From: Morella rubra
Taxonomy: Eukaryota; Streptophyta; Magnoliopsida; Fagales; Myricaceae
Assembly: GCA_003952965.2 (NCBI GenBank)
Contig: CM025850.1
Location: forward strand, 29,895,374 to 29,959,373
DNA length: 64,000 nucleotides
Direction: 5' to 3'
Shown here: positions 33,936 to 46,561 of the stretch, in pieces
Layout: every line of letters starts with the position of its first letter
Numbering within the stretch: position 1 is the stretch's first letter
Translations under genes and position numbers: made by a program
The notes under the pieces: model-generated
The model's input: the letters and a program-made list of their open reading frames with translations, nothing else
Told to the model about the DNA's origin: nothing
Database searches by the model: none

Positions 33936-36900
33936 TCATTTGGTATCAAAGCTACGGTTATCTAGTTTAGGTTTGCTTATCCTTTTTAATTTTCGTTTCT
34001 TTGTTCTTCTCTAGTCATTCACATATCTACCCCTCTGCACCCCTTCTGTTCACTGTTCTTATACTTCCTTTGCTATTAAAAGAAAGTTGCTGTTCAAAAT
34101 AAAAAAAGAACCCGAAAAAGAAGAAGAAGACGGAAAAGAGTTGGAGAAAAAAAAATACATAAAAGTCCGACAAAAAAATTTTGTTGTTTCCATACAGTGG
34201 TTCTAGTTAGTCCGAAAATCGCCTTATCTCGGGCAAGCAATATTTTGTTTTCTCGTAGCAAACATTTTTGCTATTCTGCGCTTCCAATTTCTAATCAACC
34301 GTATTCCTTGTATTCTTGCTTTTCCTGAATTCCCGTGATGAGTTCTTGGTGAATTGTTGCTGGGAATCTTGAGTTGTTTGTTTAGTTTCAAAAGAACTGA
34401 AAGAGAATTACCGAGTGGAAAAAGGCAAGAGTGGTGAGTCCATAAGAGGGTAAAAGCCGTTTAGAGTGCAAACACGAGTGCGAGTGTATCATTCTTGAGT
34501 GAAACACGTGAGGACTGTTTGTGAGGATTCTAACCTTGTTTTGCAGGTATGTCCAATAATCAAGAAGAAGACACACCTGAAGGGTTTCGGCAACCTACAG
34601 TTCCAAACCTCCAAATGCAAGCAATGTTAGGGGAGATGAGATGTATGTTGAGGGCAGAAATTAATCCTCTTCATGAAAGGTTGGATAGGGTAGAAGCGGG
34701 AACTCCTAATGGGTAGCAAGGTGGGCGAGTTCCAGGGAGAGATGTTGAGGAAGATGTAGAGTCGGTGGAAGAGCCCTATGTGAATTAAGTAAGGTATGAG
34801 CGTGGGTATAGGGATAGAGAAGATAGGATGGGAAGACCTCGAAGAGATAATGATTTAGGGAGTATAAAAATAAAAATTCCATCTTTTCAAGGAAAGAATG
34901 ATCCTGAAGTTTATTTGGAGTGGGAAACTAAGATGGAAATGGTGTTTGATTTTCATAACTACTCGGAGATAAAGAAGGTTAAGTTGGCTGCAATTGAATT
35001 TACCGATTATGCCATAGTTTGGTGGGATCAATTGTTGATTTGTAGAAGAAGAAATAGAGAGCCACCCGTAGACACTTGGGAGGAGACGAAGAAGATTAAG
35101 GAGGAAGAAAATAACCAAAGAGAGAACTTGTTTCATACTCGGTGTTTGGTGAATGATAAAGTTTGCAGTGTCCTTATAGATGGAGGGAGTTGCACAAATG
35201 TAGCCAGCACTTATTTGATGGAGAAATTGGCCTTAACTACTTTGAAACATCTTCAATCGTACCGACTTCAGTGGCTGAATGAATGTGGTGAAGTCAAGGT
35301 GACGAGGCAAATGTTGATAGCATTGTTTATTAGCAAATACGAAGATGAGGTGCTATGTGATGTGGTACCTATGAATGCATGTCATATACTGCTCGGCAGA
35401 CCATGGCAGTATGATCGGAAGGTTATGCATGATGGTTTCGCAAATAAGTATTCTTTTACTCTTAAAAGTCAGCTTATTACTCTTGTACCTTTAAATCCGA
35501 ACAGGTTAGGGAGGACCAAGTAAGGTTACAAAAGTCAAATAAGAGAAAAAAAGAAAAAGAGAGGAAGGTCGAGAGTGAAAAAGAGAGTTTGAAAAAAAGG
35601 AGAGAAAAAAATTGAGCAGAGTGAAGAGAAAAAAGAGAAGATGTTGGCCATAGTGAGAGCAAGAGAGAAAAAATTCAGTTATATTGCAAAAAAAAGTGAG
35701 GTCAAGAGAGTTTTATTTTCACACCAGGTCCTTATTGTAATCATGTACAAGGAGGCTCTTTTATGTACTAATGATCTTGTCGGTACTTTACCGAGCGATA
35801 TTGTTTCTCTTTTACTGGAGTTTGAAGATGTCCTTTCCAAAGAGATACCTTATGGATTACCTCCCATTCGAGGTATCGAACATCAAATTGATTTCATACC
35901 CGGTGCCTCAATTCCAAACCGACTTGCTTATAGAAGTAATCCCGAGGAGACCAAGGAACTTCAGAAGCAAGTAGGAGAATTATTGGAAAGGGGATATGTA
36001 CGTGAAAGCATGAGTCCTTGTGCGGTTCCAGTGCTACTAGTTCCTAAGAAGGATAGAACATGGAGGATGTGTGTTGATTGCCGAGCCATCAACAATATAA
36101 CGTAAAATATCGCCATCCTATCCCTAGATTAGATGATATGCTGGATGAATTGCATGGTTCTTGTGTCTTTACAAAAGTTGATCTTAAGAGTGGATATCAT
36201 CAGATTAGGATGAAAGAAGGTGATGAATGGAAAACTACTTTTAAGACTAAATATGGTTTGTATGAGTGTTTAGTGATGCCTTTCGGCTTAACTAATGCTC
36301 CAAGTACTTTTATGCGTTTGATGAACCATGTTTTACGTGCATTCATTGGCAAATTTTTAGTTTTGCATTTTGATGATATCCTAATCTATAGTAAAAACTT
36401 GGAAGACATGTAATACATTTGAAATCTGTTTTGGAAACTCTAAGGAAAGAAAGGTTGTTTGCTAACCTCAAAAAGTGCACCTTTTGCATGGATAAGCTTG
36501 TGTTTCTTGGTTTTGTTGTTAGTAAGAGAGGAATTGAAGTGGACGAGGAAAAGGTGAAGGCAATCCAAGAATGGCCAACACCTACAACAATCAATCAAGT
36601 GAGAAGCTACCACTGTTTAGCTAGCTTCTATCAATGGTTTGTGCGTGATTTTAGTAGCTTAGCCGCCCCCCTTACTGAAGTCATCAAGAAGAATGTGCCG
36701 TTTAAGTGGGAAAAAGAACAAGAAAAGGCATTTAATTTGATCAAAGAAAAGCTAACCAATGCACCTTTGCTTATTTTACCTAACTTTAGTAAAACTTTCG
36801 AAATTGAGTGTGATGCTTCAGGAATAAGCATTGGCGTTGTTTTGATGCAAGAAGGCCGACCAGTTGCTTATTTTAGTGAGAAGTTGAATGGGGCAGCCCT

Positions 36901-38421
36901 AAATTATCCTACTGTCGATAAGGAGATGTATGCCTTGGTCAGAGCTTTGGAAAATTGGCAACATTATTTATGGCCAAAGGAATTCGTGATTCATACCGAT
37001 CATGAGTCGTTGAAGCATTTGAAAGGGCAGCAAAGGTTGAACAAACGACATGCCAAGTGGGTAGAATTCATTGAAACATTTCCTTATGTGATCAGATACA
37101 AGCAAGGTAAGGAAAATGTCGTGGCTGATGCATTGTCGCGAAGGTACGCTTTACTTTCCATTTAGATACGAAATTTCTTGGTTTTGAGTACATTAAGGAT
37201 TTGTATGCACAAGATTCTGACTTTGGTAATGTATTCAATGCATGTGAAAAAGTGGCAATTGATAATGTTTATAGGCAAGATGGATTTTTATTACGGGAGA
37301 ATAAATTGTGTGTACCTATTTGTTCCTTGCGTGAATTGCTTGTGAGAGAAGCTGATGAGGTGGTTTGATGGGTCATTTTGGTATAGCTAAGACTTTCAGA
37401 ATTTTGCATGATCACTTATACTGGCCTCATATGAAACGAGATGTGGAAAGAATATGTGAGAAGTGTATCACGTGTAAACAGGCTAAGTCCAAGCTGAACC
37501 CCCATGGTTTGTACACCCCTTTGCCAATACCTAGTGAACCTTGGACAGATATTTCTATGGATTTTGTTTTAGGTTTACCTAGGACTAAGAAGGGAAGAGA
37601 TTCAGTTTTTGTGGTGGTCGATAGATTTTCTAAGATGGCTCATTTCATTGCTTGTCATAAGACTGATGATGCATCACATATAGCTGATTTGTTATTCAGA
37701 GAAATCGTTAGGCTACATGGCATGCCTAGAACCATCATGTTTGATTGCGATGCAAAGTTTCTTAGCTATTTTTGGAAGACTTTGTGGGAAAGTTAGGAAC
37801 CAAGTTATTGTTTTCTACTACTTGTCATCCACAAACTGATGGTCAAACTGAAGTAGTAAATAGAACTTTATCTTCTTTGTTACGTGCTATTATTAAAAGA
37901 ATTTGAAAACATGGGAAGATTGTTTGCCTCATGTTGAATTTGCTTACAATCGGAGTATACATTCTGCATCTAAGTTTTCACCTTTTGAAGTTGTTTATGG
38001 TTTTAACCCATTGTCACCTCTGGATTTAATGTTCTTTACCTATGAGTGAACGTGTGAACTTAGATGGCAAAAAGAAAGCCGAATTTGTCAAGATGGTTCA
38101 CGAAAAGGCATGGCTGATCATTGAAAGGAGGACTCAACAATATGTCCACCAAGCCAATAAGGGATGCAAGAAGGTCGTGTTTGAACCAGATGATTGGGTT
38201 TGGTTGCACTTAAGGAAGGAACATTTTCCAGCGAAACACCGTTCAAAACTCCTACCTAGGGGTGATGGGCCATTCCAAGTCCTGGAACGCATCAATGATA
38301 ATGCCTACAAGCTTGACTTACCAGGTGAGTATAGCGTCAGTGCAAGCTTTAATGTCGCTGATTTGTCTCTCTTTGATGTAGGTGACGATTTGAGGATAAA
38401 TCCATCTCAAGAGAGGGAGCA

Positions 38422-39299
38422 TGATGCAAGCCGAGATTATGCCGACCCAAACTGAGGTCAAGATGCTAACCCAAGCCAAGGTCAAGATGATGCCGACCCA
38501 AGCCGAGGTCGAGACATTGAACAGCCAAGATCCTCTGTCACTTCCTAGTGGCCCAATTACAAGACTTAAAGCCAAACGTTTCAAGGAAGCACTCAATGGA
38601 CTAATCCAAGAAAGTCGGGACGATACTATCAAGGCCGAGATGGGTCAAAGCTTAGTCCATGTCATCCGGGTAAGTGAAGACAATGGAGTACCTGCACCTC
38701 GGGGTAACTATCCCGGGTAACTTGTACCTCGGCCGAGGAACCCTATACCTCAGGCGCACTTCGGGCCTAAGTACTTGCACATCGGCGTCTATATTTTGAA
38801 GCTCGGGCATTTACAATTAGGCATGAACCAAGGCGTACGTATCAGGCGAAGTCCGAATCTGACTTTCCTTTTCAAATGCGCGTCATTCCTTATTCTTAGC
38901 TGAATTATTTTTAGGAATGCTTATTTCCTTTTTTCCAGGAATTTGCTTAAAAGGAGGGGTTTTTTTGAATTCCATTAGTTTCCTATTCTTGGAGGGATGT
39001 TCCAAGTCTATTTATAGGGCTTTTGGGCGAAAGAAGCAAACAACTTGGAGAGTAATACTATTTGAGAGGTCTTGTGATTCTCTTTGGTTCTTTGAAGAAT
39101 TATTCAAACTTATCAGGATTTCCCGTGGCGTTCACCCTGACTTATCAAACGGAATTCCACCCTCGTTTGTGGCGTCTTCCTTATACCGAGGTTTTTGTTT
39201 GTCATAAACAACGGGTCGAGGTTTCCATTCGGATCTGTCCTAGAACGATCTTGGGTTCCCTATTGTTGTTGGGTCTCGTTACTCTTGGCGAGGTTCACA
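38422..39299 (+). repeat. 3' LTR of the Gypsy element
   Basis: 878 bp starting TGATGCAAGCCGAG just after a purine tract and ending GGTTCACA. It aligns with 33039-33935 throughout, with one dissimilar block near 38930. Confidence 0.85.
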
Positions 39300-39630
39300 T
39301 TAAACTTGGTGCAAATATTTATCTAAGCAAGCTAACTACCATGACGTCGAGAAAGGATGCATACCCACTATGGCAGTTAAGGCTTTCGGACCTGTTGCCT
39401 TCTCTTTGGGTGCTACACAGAGCTCAGATTGGAATTATGAAAAGGGTCTTGGCTGCCCAGCAAAAGGAAAAAACAAATTTAGGAGAAAAAATGAAGATAC
39501 AGTACCTTAAGAAATCGGAGAAGGAAAAGATGTTTCTCAAAACCTAACTGCCACTATTATTGCATGGAGTTCGGACAACAACGATAATAAACTCTCGACA
39601 ATAATGAAGACATGGTGGAATGTCTGAAGT
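39300..39630 (+). other. MULE interior between the Gypsy insertion and the right terminal repeat
   Basis: Begins with a short block (TTTATCTAAGCAAGCTAACTA) that resembles the sequence just left of the Gypsy insertion. A lysine-rich open stretch of about 65 codons starts at ATG 39341; I do not recognise it. No other feature. Confidence 0.4.
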
Positions 39631-39885
39631 GGGATCAAAACGCATCGGATTTGGTGTTGGAAATTCATTCAACAGTAATGGGGCATATGGTTCTTTTAAA
39701 GTGGGTAGGATGTCACGTGCAAGTCATGTGTGACGGAAAATGTCCCATTTAACGTCGCAACTGGGTCAAAAACCCAATTAAAACGCGACACGTATGTTAA
39801 GGTGCTTGGTTGTAATGAGTTAAAGTACAGGGGAGTATTTGGGATCAAGGTATAAGTTTGTGGGGGGTTTTTTTGTAATTGACCC

Positions 39886-40890
39886 ATTATTCTTTTGTTC
39901 AACATGTTCTATGAGATATTATTTTCTATGAACTGTTCATATTACGCATGTGAGAAAAACCAAATTAGTTCACATATGTTTTTTCTTTGATTTGAATGGG
40001 TCCGATCAACTGAAGCTTTTCTTTGTATGCAATAGTTAGACCTGAATTTTGTTTTGATTTTGAGAATAAGAAAAATCAAGAAAAACGTGTGCTTGTGTTC
40101 TTGATTAAAAGAAGAGTTTCCTTTTCTCAAGAATATGGCCGATGGCCACAAGGATGGCTGCCGCCACACAATTAGTCAGAGGGGCGCCCAATATGATTCA
40201 GGTGACCCTTTGACCAAAGTTGGGAAGAGATCCAGTGGCCATGTGGCTGCGGACAGCTCCTCACACACCTATGTGAGACACAGGTATGAATGGCCTAAGC
40301 TACGACAAGTTGTGCACTGGACAGTAGCGTGGCAGCCTTCGCTTGAACGGCCGACCAGCATGCGGCCTGTGGCTAGCCAGACGTGGCCATCCAGTGGCAA
40401 ACAACGGTTAGCAGTGCCCAGCCATAGAGATGCCTGGGTCACATGCTTTGGGCCAGGTGCGTAGGGCAACCTTTTGCCTTACCCGGCCCAATGGCCTAAT
40501 GGTTGGGTTCGTTGTTTATTTTAAAGTTATGGGCTTAGTTTTTCGGTTTTAAACAAAGGGGCCGATTTTGTGTTTTAAAAGGATTTAGGCCGAAGTTTTT
40601 TTTTTCAAAAGAGAAAGCCCGTTTGTTATCAAAACAATTGTACCGGCCTGTTTTAATGAAAAGAAAGTCTTTTTGATCCAGCCTATAAAGAAGCCCAATC
40701 CGGTTTTATTTTTTAAAAAAATGCTAAGGCAGAGGTAGACGCACGGGCTAGGCATTGTTGGGCCAGCCCATGGCTGGATAAGATCCGGGCCATGGCAGCC
40801 CGTGCAAGGTTGGGGGTCATGGGTGATGGACCGGGTTGGACCCGGGCCCATGAACTAGATCCAGTCCGGGTATTACTCGGACCACTACCT
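39886..40890. other. No supported gene; spacer with a GC-richer block
   Basis: From about 40135 to 40480 the composition is much richer in G and C than the surroundings, and the plus strand stays open for 110 codons, but the translation resembles no family I know. 40500-40860 contains many GGCCC/GGGCC words. It may be a relic of another element into which the Copia at 40891 inserted. Confidence 0.4.
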
Positions 40891-42179
40891 TGTGAGAAAT
40901 ATGCCCTAAAAATTATTATTCTAAATAATTGTTATTTAGATGCCACATGTTTATATTTATTTATTGGGTAATATATTGTGACATAAGATGTTACACGGTT
41001 ATTATTGAGTGACATTGTAGAAAAGTCATGTCAATGATTAATGAATCAAAGGCGGGAAGTATGACTTTCGGTTCCTTGTTCACTTGATGTTTTGTTCTAG
41101 ACCAAGGTACATATTGATGTACGATAGGTCTACACTCGTTATGCCTCTATTTAATAGGATGATGGATTTCGTCATTGAGGTGGTGACCTTAAACAAACGA
41201 GTGGGTGTAATGTAAGAGTACATGCACTGAACGGATCAAATATGAATACCTTCTGGAAGTGATCACTGATGTTGAGAAGGTATTCAGCACAATTATTTTT
41301 GTATCCTTAGACCTGAGAGGTTTATATGGATCTGTTTGTTGTGTACTTGTGCTTTGACCGAGTTATTTGGTGATGATCTTTCTAGGTCAAATATTCTAGA
41401 TAACGTTGGGTCTTGTACATAATAAATGAGTTTATATAAATGCTAATAAGGAATCCACCAATTTCTTGTGAGATAGTATATTCAATATATCTGTATAGGG
41501 TTGGACTAGAAAAAGAATCATTGGCCAGAGGAATTTTGTGAAAATATTTTTCGAAATTAATATATATAATATATTTATTTGTGAAATTTTTTTGGAAACA
41601 ATTGATAGTCCAACGAGTTACAGATTATGAATTAAGAATTATATGAGTTAGGGACTTTAATCGGTAATATATTTAGTCCTATTACTCATATGGAATATAG
41701 TGTGGTGGAAGGATAAATAAACGAATAATTGTTAGCAAAAGGGATTTCACAAATCAATCTCAAATTCTCGGGGTGAATTGTAATATGTTGATGGACATGA
41801 TTACAATTAGTAGAAGCCTAAAATTTGGAATAAAAGAATATAAGGGAGTTAATGGAAAAAGAGTTTTTCCATGTGATCCTACGGCCGAGATCTGAGATCC
41901 CTAACGATCCCACGCACTATCACAGCTAGGGTTTTCATATATAAGGATAGCTATGAGATAGTCTACCTAATTGACTAATTGTTAGTTTGAGAGTTGGCCA
42001 TCAGGACTCAGAAAAATCCTAGAACAGTTGTGAGCGTGGAGAGGAATGAGGCAGAACACTTGGACTGCTATTGTAAAATTCTCAATATTGTGAGATCGAC
42101 AAGAACCTGAAGATTATAGAAGAATTCTCGGGATCAACAAAGAGAATTGGTAAGTTAATTTTCCGCAGGCAAACTTTCA
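40891..42179 (+). repeat. 5' LTR of the Copia relic
   Basis: About 1.29 kb. The first 500 bp match 44829-45378 and the last 540 bp match 24474-25014. The 3' boundary is uncertain by some 15 bases. Confidence 0.75.
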
Positions 42180-44828
42180 TACCCACCACCAACTAGGTTG
42201 GACCCGGACTGGTGGGTCAACAGGTCAATCCAGTTTGACCGTTGACCGTTGACCAACTCGGTTTGACTGGTTGACAAAAAAAAAAGTTTAATGGAATTGT
42301 TTAGAGGAAACTAATCCCATGAACCCCCATTTTTGGTAAGTGAAATTCTATTTTATTAAATGTTGGATGAAACTAAAATAGGGGATTCCAATATTTTGAT
42401 TTTATAGTTTGTTCATTTATTTCTTTAGAAGATAAATGAGGGTATATGAGGAATGGGGGTGTTGACTAAAATAGCAATGCCGACCCATTTCAAAATTACA
42501 TGTCATTTAGACAATGATTGCACCTAACTAAATAAACACATACACTAAAATAGTAAATATTGTGTTTATTTGGTGGTTAAAAGAAAATCAATGATTACGA
42601 ATATTTAGATATATTGTATGGGACATGAGATAAATTCGTGATAGATAGTTTCTATTTACTTTTACAATGTTGTTGCATAGTTACTAAAATAGGATCATGT
42701 TTACAAAAGGTAAAAATTCTTGATACCTACTATTGACACTGAATATAATGTTATATTCAGGAATATAAATTTTATATTCAAGATTTATTTGATTGATGTG
42801 TCATAGTGGGAGGTGCCAATAGTTGTTCCAAAACCTGAATCTATTGGAGTATTGTTATATATATACATGTGGATAAACTCTTTATGTCTTTTGCAGATTA
42901 GTCATGCCGATCCTTAATCCGTTATCTAGAATTCTTGATGACAACAAACTCAATGGACAAAATTTCATAGATTGGAAGCAAAATCTCTTGATTGTACTCA
43001 CAGCTAAAAAGATTGCTTATGTTCTAACTAAAGATTAACCCCAATTAGCTTTATCTGATGCTACTGCAGAGGAAAAGGTTTCTTGTGATAAGTGGCATGA
43101 GGATGATGAACTTGCTAAATGCTACATATTAGCCTCTATGACTAATATGTTGCAAAAGTAATGCGAGGGCCTGGTAAATGCTAAATATATGATTACTTCT
43201 CTTTAAGAGATGTTTGGGATCCTAATAAGTATGCACGCTAGCAGACTATGAAACTATTGATGACCACCAAATTGGTGGAGGGTGCTCCAGTTCGGGATCA
43301 TATTCTTAATATGATGTCATACATTTATGAACTGGAGTTACTGGGTGCAGGTATGGACGGTGAGACCAAGGCAGGAGTGATTTTGGCATCTTTGCCAAAA
43401 TCATTCAACTAGTTTGTGTTGAACTATAATAATGAACAAGATGGATATGACTTTGCCAGAGCTGCTCAATATGTTGCAGTCAGCTGAGAAACACATCAAC
43501 AAGGAGAAAGGTTCTTTAATGATGATGAACAAGTCAACATGTTCTAAACTGAAGCCCAAGGGGAAAAAGTTCAAAAAGAACAAAGGGTCTCAACCTAGGA
43601 GAGATGACATAAGTGGCAAAGAGAAGAAAGATAAAGGAAATTGTTTCCATTGTGGCAAACCAGGACACGGGAAGAGAAATTACCGAGTTTATCTTGCTTT
43701 TCTGAAGAAAAAGAATCCTATTAAAGGTATGCTTCTAAATTGTATTTGATTTATTGGAATGTCCATTAAATTATTGATATGAAAATTTTTGATATAACCT
43801 CTTACTTATGCAATGTGATTGCGCAATATGATTGCGGGGGTTCAAGGTAACTCAGATGTAAAGTAAAAAGGTAGCTGTTTTAAAGAATGGAGTGAAGTGC
43901 AAGAGTTGCAGTGACTTCCATTGGAGCTTACTCATATAAGTCCTAGAAAGATTATTTTAATTTTGAAAGACTATCTTTAATTTTAGAATGTTTTTGAAAA
44001 TTTGTTTTCAATTTCATAAACTTATTTATTTGGATATTCAGTGTGTTTTGTTTTGACACTAAGGATTTATGAATTATTGTTTTTGAATTATTGATGGTCT
44101 GTTTTAAAAATTTGATTATGGACTCTATGATAGTGTTATAAAACAGGTAATTGAATTTTATGAGACAATATTCAGTTATTGATAAGCATGAATTACCTGT
44201 ATAGTTTTGAGGATTACCAATAAAAAATGGTTCATTAGGTATTACTTTAATAAACCCAAATGAACAAGAGGTAATTATCAGAAGGAATAATATATTTTTG
44301 AGTGGGAGTACGGCCTAAGTAAAAAGCAAAAATGTGAAAGTTGTTAATGAAACAGTCAGCTGAGCAATTTGCTAAGGCAGAAGAGATAAATGTAATAGGA
44401 ATATTATTAAATCTACTGATGAGTCTGAATAGTTCAGAACTCGGGAGCGTATGCTAATAATTCATTTTAATTAGATAATTAAATAGTTTGATTTCTCATT
44501 AAACATGGATATGCCTTGTATTGACAAGGAGTCAGTGAGAGTTTAGTAATATTTATAGTTTACTCAAATACTTGATAAGTATTAAACGCTATTTGATAGT
44601 GTTTGGAGTTGAGAATTTGCGGATCGTCCAAGGATATACGAATTTAAGTATAATTGATAGTTGATCAATTTTAAATTTGTGTATGAACATTGGGTAAAGT
44701 TACCTGGGTTGGAGAACTTGTAAACTAGTTACAACTGATATCTCTACCATTAAAAGGCAGATTACATAGAAAAGGGATACATGGGTATGAGATACCTGTA
44801 TGAATGTTTTTTAGTGCAAGTGGGAGAT

Positions 44829-45378
44829 TGTAAGAAATATACTTTAAAAATCATTATTCTAAATAATTGTTATTTAGATGCCACTTGTTTATATTTATTT
44901 ATTGAGTAATATGTTGTGACATAAGATGTTACACGATTATTATTAAGTGACATTGTAGAAAAGTCATGCTAATGATTAATGAATCATAGGCAGGGAGTAT
45001 GACCTTTCGGTTCTTGTACACTTGATGTTTTGTTCTAGACCAATGTACATATTTATGTACAATAGGTCTATGCTCGTTGTGCCTCTATTAAATATGATGA
45101 TGTATTTAGTCATCAAAGTGGTGACCTTAAGCAAACGAGTGGGTGTAATGTAAGAGTACATGCACTGAACGAGATCAAATATGGATACCTTCTGGAAGTG
45201 ATAATTGATGTTGAGAAGGTATTCAACACAATTTGTTTATGTTATCTTTAGACTTGAGAGGTTTGTGCATATTTGTTTATTGTGTACTTGTACTCTGACC
45301 GAGTCATTTGATGATGATCTTTCTAGGTCAAATATTCTAGACAACGTCAGGTCTTGTGCTTGATGAATGAGTTTGTAT
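44829..45378 (+). repeat. Partial 3' LTR of the Copia relic
   Basis: Matches the first part of 40891-42179. It stops exactly where the foldback element begins and does not resume beyond it. Confidence 0.8.
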
Positions 45379-46255
45379 AAATTACTCCGTACGTCATTGG
45401 GGTTTGACCTTTTTCTAGTTTGGTCCTCAGAGTTTGATTTTTCCTAAAAATATCCCTGGGGTGAGGACCCATTACCAAATAGATCATGGCGTCAACTCAT
45501 TGGATGAAATGCACACGTGGCTAACGGCTTACACGTGGGAATTGACAGCTCGATTAAAAAAAATTCCGCCCAATCGCAATGTGACATGTGTCAGTAAAAT
45601 AAATAAAAATAAATATATTTTTTAAAAATAAAAAATAAATCTAAAATTAATAAAAAAACATAATTAATTTTTTTAATGTTAAAAAAAAAGGAGGACCAGA
45701 TAGGGGACCCTCGATCCTTTCCCGGTGGAGGGGGCCTCCACCGGCCGCAGGGGGAGTCTAGCCGCCCAAAATTGGGCCAGCGGAGGGAGGAGGAATCCCT
45801 CCTCCACCCCGGGCGGTGCTCTTGGGTGGCTGAGGGACTCCTCCTCCCTCCGTTGGCCGCCAGTTCTGGGCGACTAGACTCCCCGCGGCCAACGGTGGAG
45901 GGGGCCTCCACTGGGAAAGGATTAGGGGTCCCCGATCCTCCTTTTTTTTTTTTTGCATTAAAAAAATTTATTATGTTTTTTTTATTAATTTTAGATTTAT
46001 TTTTTTTATTTTAAAAATATTTTTATTTTATTTATTTTACTGACACGTGTCACATTGCGATTGGATGATTTTTTTTAATTGAGCTTTCAATTCCCACTTA
46101 TAAGCCGTTAGCCACATGTGCATTTCTATCCAATAAGTTGATGATAGGATCTATTTGGTAATAGATCTTCACCTGAGGGATATTTTTAGAAAAAATCGAA
46201 TCCTGAAGACCTAATTAAATAAAAGGTCAAACTTAAAAAACGTAGGGAGTAATTT
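45379..46255. mobile_element. 877-bp foldback element with GC-rich core
   Basis: The whole element is an inverted repeat with its axis near 45817. It opens AAATTACTCCGTACG and closes with CGTAGGGAGTAATTT. Shared arm landmarks are ATATCCCT, GGCTAACGGCTTA, AATCGCAATGTGACA and, near the axis, GGTGGAGGGGGCCTCCAC and CTAGCCGCC / GGCGACTAG. The outer 300 bp of each arm is AT-rich, while the central 240 bp is about two-thirds G+C. No protein-coding gene is credible in it; open frames there are by-products of the palindrome. Target duplication not identified. It cuts the Copia 3' LTR and ends about 300 bp before the ARPC1 ATG. Confidence 0.87.
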
Positions 46256-46561
46256 AGCCTATTTTAAAATTATTTTATAAATTTTGGCTCGGAGCCGTTT
46301 GCAAACATCACAGATTTGGAAAGGTAAATGACAACGGAAGTTCAAAACGTGTCTTCACTCCATCGCAAAAGTACTACTGTGCCCGTCCTCACTTTCGTTC
46401 ATTTCTTTCCTAGTTCCATGTGGATCTGATTTCAGTTTCCTCATATCTCTTTAGCTTCCTCCAGATCACACTTCTCCTTTCTTCTGACCACATTTGTCCC
46501 TTTCCGCACAATTTTCGAAATTGAAAGATAAATACTTTGGAGAAAAAAACAAAGACTGAGA
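46256..46561 (+). promoter_or_regulatory. ARPC1 promoter-proximal region and 5' leader
   Basis: Only 306 bp separate the foldback from the start codon. A TATA-like TTTTATAAAT lies at about 46273-46282, then a pyrimidine-rich leader (46380-46510) and an A-rich stretch before ATG. The transcription start is not visible. Any upstream regulatory element would lie in or beyond the foldback. Confidence 0.5.

Larger units (their letters stand above)
33039..39299 (+). mobile_element. Ty3/Gypsy LTR retrotransposon relic, nested in the MULE
   Basis: Parts in order on the plus strand: 5' LTR 33039-33935; primer-binding site TGGTATCAAAGC at 33941-33952 (initiator-methionine tRNA); leader; gag-like region from about 34551 (IPSFQGKNDPEVYLEWE); protease-like segment (VLIDGGSCTNVAS); reverse transcriptase ([19 protein letters not shown]); RNase H ([14 protein letters not shown]); integrase (zinc-binding region near 37440, then [18 protein letters not shown]); C-terminal tail near 38200; purine tract before the 3' LTR 38422-39299. 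Protease-RT-RNaseH-integrase order is that of Ty3/Gypsy. The element is broken in several places and cannot be coding-competent. The LTR pair differs by many substitutions and some larger indels, so it is not recent. No perfect 5-bp duplication seen. Confidence 0.9.
25258..39885 (+). mobile_element. Mutator-like element (MULE) with long terminal inverted repeats, carrying nested LTR elements
   Basis: Terminal repeats at 25258-25503 and 39631-39885 are inverted copies of each other (shared landmarks: AAAACCCCGC/AAAACCCCCCAC, ACAAACTTATACC, AAACGCGACACGTAT on the complement, GTCACGTGCAAGTCA). Flanks TTTATTCTT (25249-25257) and ATTATTCTT (39886-39894) match at 8 of 9 bases. Between them lie a leader with promoter-like sequence, a spliced MuDR-type transposase on the plus strand and a GRF zinc-finger gene on the minus strand. 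A 1.36 kb LTR-like block and a 6.26 kb Gypsy element were inserted later. Without these the MULE is about 7 kb. Both genes carry defects, so this copy is probably inactive. Confidence 0.87.
40891..45378 (+). mobile_element. Ty1/Copia relic with 5' LTR, gag region and partial 3' LTR
   Basis: The 5' LTR is about 40891-42179 (starts TGTGAGAAATATGCC). The gag region begins with ATG 42904 (KLNGQNFIDWKQNLLIVLTA, KWHEDDELAKCYILASM) and carries a zinc knuckle near 43640 (CFHCGKPGHGKRN). The 3' LTR begins at 44829 after GTGGGAGAT and runs to 45378. I see no recognisable polymerase domains, and the element is broken. Its LTR family also occurs at 24474-25014, so it has amplified in this genome. The LTR copies differ at many positions, implying an old insertion. 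Confidence 0.82.

Noticed and set aside
40135-40464. 110-codon open stretch in a GC-richer block
   Set aside because: No start context, no homology I recognise, and GC-rich sequence keeps frames open by chance.
45591-46014. Long open frames on both strands in the GC-rich core near 45.7-46.0 kb
   Set aside because: They lie on a palindrome, read as mirror images of each other, and are low-complexity; no family resemblance.
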